Below are positions 29,262 to 32,150 of a stretch of DNA of 32,150 nt, piece after piece. Every line of letters begins with the position of its first letter. Within the stretch, counting starts at the first letter, position 1. The stretch is taken from positions 1-32,150 of the forward strand of contig CAUDNR010000409.1 in assembly GCA_958430865.1 (NCBI GenBank), read 5' to 3'. The translations under genes were made by a program, and so were the position numbers. The notes beneath the pieces were generated by a model. The model had not been told where the DNA came from. It saw only the letters and a program-made list of their open reading frames with translations, and ran no database searches. This DNA comes from Entrophospora sp. SA101 (taxonomy: Eukaryota > Glomeromycota > Glomeromycetes > Entrophosporales > Entrophosporaceae).

Positions 29262-29395
29262 TGGGGCACATGTGACGAAATGTGACAAAAGTGATGAAAT
29301 ATGACAAAAGTGATGAAAAGTGATCAATGTGATGAAAGTGGCAAAGCATAAAGTCAAAAGTCAAAATATATGATAAAGATGACAAAAGTATAAGA
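29262..29395 (+). repeat. Imperfect tandem repeat of a GATGAAA/GACAAAA-type unit
   Basis: Variants of gtgacaaaagtgatgaaat are repeated about five to seven times with decay toward the right. It lies between the LRR fragment and the end of the hAT transposase remnant. Confidence 0.65.
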
Positions 29396-29429
29396 TTCAA
29401 TTTTATTTAGATTTAATTAAAAAATTTAT

Positions 29430-31792
29430 TTAAACATTTTTTTTATATTGTAAATCATGTTTCTTAGTTGGATACTTAATTTTTGTACATAAAGTTTTTG
29501 TAGGAATTGCTGTTTCACATCTATTGCTGGTTTCATGACTTTCTTCGAAATCTGTAGAATCATCTGATAATTGTTGATTTTTTTCTGAATGTTGAAATGC
29601 TTCTTCATTCACTATTTCTGAAAATAAAGTCCTGTTCATTGATTCATGAACTAATTCTAATGGATCATAATCATCATCATCATCATTGTAATCTTTATGA
29701 TTTTCCAATTCTATATCCTCATCCATTTTATCATTGTCTTCCAAAAAAAAATTATTTTCTAAATCCATAATATTGCGAATTTCTAAATCCTCTGTCTCAT
29801 CATTATTATCATCATCAATGTTATCATCAATATAATCACTATGATTATCGCTTTCATCATCGTCACTTTCATCACTATCCAAATTAACTTCTGCTTCAAC
29901 CAATGTACCCTTTAAATCCTTTTCTGATAAAGTCTGACCAGTATGTTTTAATTCTTTTTTAACATTGCTTAGATAAAAAGAATGAATTTTGGCAATATTA
30001 TTTACAGAAGTAATATTTAGATTTTGATGGTTCTTCCCATAGTGTCTCCCTAAATATGAAAAAATGCATTCACATCCACCACTATGTGGAACAACTGAGA
30101 ACAATTTAATTGCTAATTGTTGTAGATGGTTGTAGTTATCTTCACACGTATACCACCATGATAATGGACTATCACATTGATCATTATACATTGCATTATA
30201 AGGTTTTTGTTGTAATCTATATTTCTGTAATTGAGAAAGTAATTCTGTACAAGATTTTTTTGGTTATTGCATTGATTTCCAATAGGTTGCTGCAATTTTG
30301 GCAACATTTTGATATTGACCATATCTAATTCCAATTTTTTTGTAATCTGGATGCAAAAAATATGCTAATAAATATCCTTCATGATTGAATTCTTTCCATT
30401 GTAAATTAAATTTATTAGTACAGAATTTATTATAACTAGAATTTGTGTTGATGGGAGTTTTTTTAACTGCTGCAGCTAACTTGACAAGCTGTAGATAGCA
30501 GTCAGCAAGATTTGTGTTTTCCGATTGCAAAACTGTCACAGAATCTCTCATTGGTTTGAAAATATAAGAAAGATTTTGAATATTACTAAAAAAATTATAT
30601 CCCCTTAAAATTCTCTTAATTGGATTTGGAATTAGATCACTATTCTCTGTTAAAATTAAAATAAAGCATGATTCTAAATGTGCAACTGATGATAAAGTAT
30701 CATAGGCTGATGTCCACCGAGTTTGACAATCTTTTTTTTAACCCCTCCACCAACAATATTATTATTATTAATATAATGATTAAGTATATTATTAGCTTGA
30801 TATGATTTTTTAAAAAACTTAATTATTCTATTATATAATGAAAGATGATTTTTTGCAAAAGAATGCTGAAGAAAATCCTTGGAAATTAGATTCACACAAT
30901 GAGCAATGCATCAAAGATTAAATATATGAGGGAATTCTTCTGAAACTATTTTTCTAGCTAATTTAACATTTGATCCATTGTCAGTTGAATTTTTGTGGGC
31001 CAATTTTTATCAAGATTTCTTTAATTTTTTCTGCAAGAAACTGGCCTGTGTGGCTACTATGAGAAAGATTTTCTACAGAAGATAAATATTGTTGTCTGTT
31101 TGATGTATATATTAAAAAACTACAAATTGAGTTGCATTTAGGATCAGACCAACCATCTAGTGCCAATGTTAAATTATTATTTGAATCAAACATTGTATTT
31201 AATTGTGAATTAATTGGTGAGATTTCATCTGTAAGTAATTTTTCTGATAAATATTTACAAGAAGGAGGTTCATATGCAGGTCTTAATTGTTTCAAAAATT
31301 CTATAAAAAATGGATTTTCAATGATATACCACAACAGACAAAAGCTTGTAGTAATGATTTATCAATTTAATTTTTTCTTTGGTTGGTTAAAACAGTACTT
31401 ACATAAAAGTTTGGCAAAAGAGTTTGGGCATTTTGTTTTCTGTTCTTTTCATTGTTTTGCTGATTGTTAATTTCATCTAAATAAAAATGAGAAATAGAAT
31501 AATGACATCCAGGACATTCATTAGCTAAATGAGCTTTGAGTTTAAAAGGTGTTCCACAATTCCAGGTTTTTGGACAATATTTGCAAGATGCTGTGTAATG
31601 TCCTTTTACTTTTTCCCTTCCTTTAATGAAGTGTAACCATACATCAGACACAGGACATCCTGTAACTAATTCTTGGTTATTGTTCAATGAACTTTCAGAC
31701 ATATTATCTAAATTTAATGTTTGCAAATTCATATTATATGATGATGATTGAGAAGGAATTGATGAATTGGGTGAATTAAAATTTGACATCAT
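29430..31792 (-). pseudogene. hAT-family transposase (BED finger, DUF659-type, hAT dimerisation), degenerate
   Basis: Read on the minus strand. First (31792-31403) is a BED-type zinc finger (CKYCPKTWNCGTPFKLKAHL, then NEC). A possible intron has its donor at 31402 and acceptor near 31345. Then comes the DUF659-like region (IENPFFIEFLKQLRPAYEPP, LTLALDGWSDPK). A frame change in an A run near 30993 leads to STDNGSNVKLARKIV, with the catalytic-type Asp, and FNL*CIAHCVNLISK, where the TGA is at 30911-30913. A further shift in an A8 run (30732-30739) leads to TRWTSAYDTLSSVAHLESC. An in-frame TAA (30264-30266) precedes QLQKYRLQQKPYNAMYNDQC and the hAT C-terminal dimerisation domain (SPLSWWYTCEDNYNHLQQLA, SGGCECIFSYLG). 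A long acidic tail follows, to TAA 29430. The terminal repeats of the element were not found. Confidence 0.8.
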
Positions 31793-32150
31793 GAATTTTA
31801 TTTTTTAAAATTTACTCCTTGAACCAAAAATGCAAATAATTTAAAATCTACAAAATAATTGGTTTATTTTATTGTTTTGTTGATTTTGTCACTTTCTACG
31901 AAAAAATAACAAAAAAAGAAAGTTTGAATGGCTGTCCTATTTATATGATTCGAATTAATAAAATAGACTATTACTATTGTCTTGGCTCGAGTGATGTCAT
32001 TTTTTTGGAATTTTTATTCTCGTGTAGCACAGTATGTGTGTTTTGTAACACGAAAAGCAAAAGCTCACATTGCGTTCTCAGTTATAAGCTTGTTATTCTG
32101 TGCAAATTACTTTAAAGAAGGTATCTGTTGCAAATTCCCATTTTTTTATT
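31793..32150. other. Upstream flank of the hAT remnant to the window edge
   Basis: AT-rich, with an open frame of about 60 codons on the plus strand (31924-32115) of Cys/Ser/Phe-rich composition that I do not support as a gene. It probably includes the 5' region and possibly the terminus of the hAT element, but no CAGNG-type end is visible. Confidence 0.35.

Noticed and set aside
27412..31792. A single hAT element running from the cagggctgg motif to the transposase remnant
   Set aside because: No matching reverse-complement end was found, and an LRR fragment and another element lie in between; the link is not supported.
1..32150. tRNA or rRNA genes
   Set aside because: No cloverleaf-compatible A-box/B-box pair and no rRNA-like conserved segment was recognised; this was a reading by eye, so a divergent tRNA could be missed.

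Overview
This is AT-rich eukaryotic DNA, and I read it as a fungal genome of the arbuscular mycorrhizal type (Glomeromycotina, Rhizophagus-like). That is an inference from four things: short GT-AG introns, proteins full of Asn/Ser/Asp homopolymers, BTB-BACK-TLDc and F-box/LRR-type gene families, and a heavy load of decayed DNA transposons. No rRNA, tRNA or CRISPR array was recognised.

Layout. (1) 1-4966 and perhaps on to about 7200: a mobile-element-like cluster. An integrase-type ORF runs off the left edge on the minus strand. A divergent gag-like gene on the plus strand carries a zinc knuckle and is followed by a retropepsin-like protease in the -1 frame. A convergent minus-strand coiled-coil protein with a C-terminal membrane segment closes the cluster. 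(2) 4969-7007: a complete, apparently young Tc1/mariner transposon with 382-bp inverted repeats that look identical, inserted at a TA dinucleotide inside the coiled-coil gene. (3) 7277-15960: three host genes in a row on the plus strand. They are a seven-exon eIF4E/4EHP-family cap-binding protein, a six-exon Psr1/SCP-type CTD-like phosphatase with a Cys-Cys lipidation motif, and a single-exon 980-residue Asn/Ser-rich protein ending in a GCR1-type DNA-binding domain. (4) 16000-32150: a gene-poor, repeat-rich half. It holds a decayed Tc1-like element (16422-17125), a BTB-BACK-TLDc gene with one frame break (18802-20415), several gene fragments, a degraded unknown coiled-coil gene (23199-23950), an inverted-repeat-bounded block (26533-27398), a non-autonomous TA-flanked element (28209-28873), an LRR fragment and a degenerate hAT transposase (29430-31792).

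The three central host genes look intact, with every splice phase agreeing. They would act in translation control, phosphate signalling at membranes and transcription, but nothing shows that they work together. The most unusual part is the left cluster: integrase and gag-protease face away from each other across about 54 bp, which is not how an LTR retrotransposon is organised. Frame breaks throughout the mobile and repeat-rich parts sit mostly in A/T homopolymers, so decay, sequencing error and (for two A9 runs) programmed -1 frameshifting must be separated.
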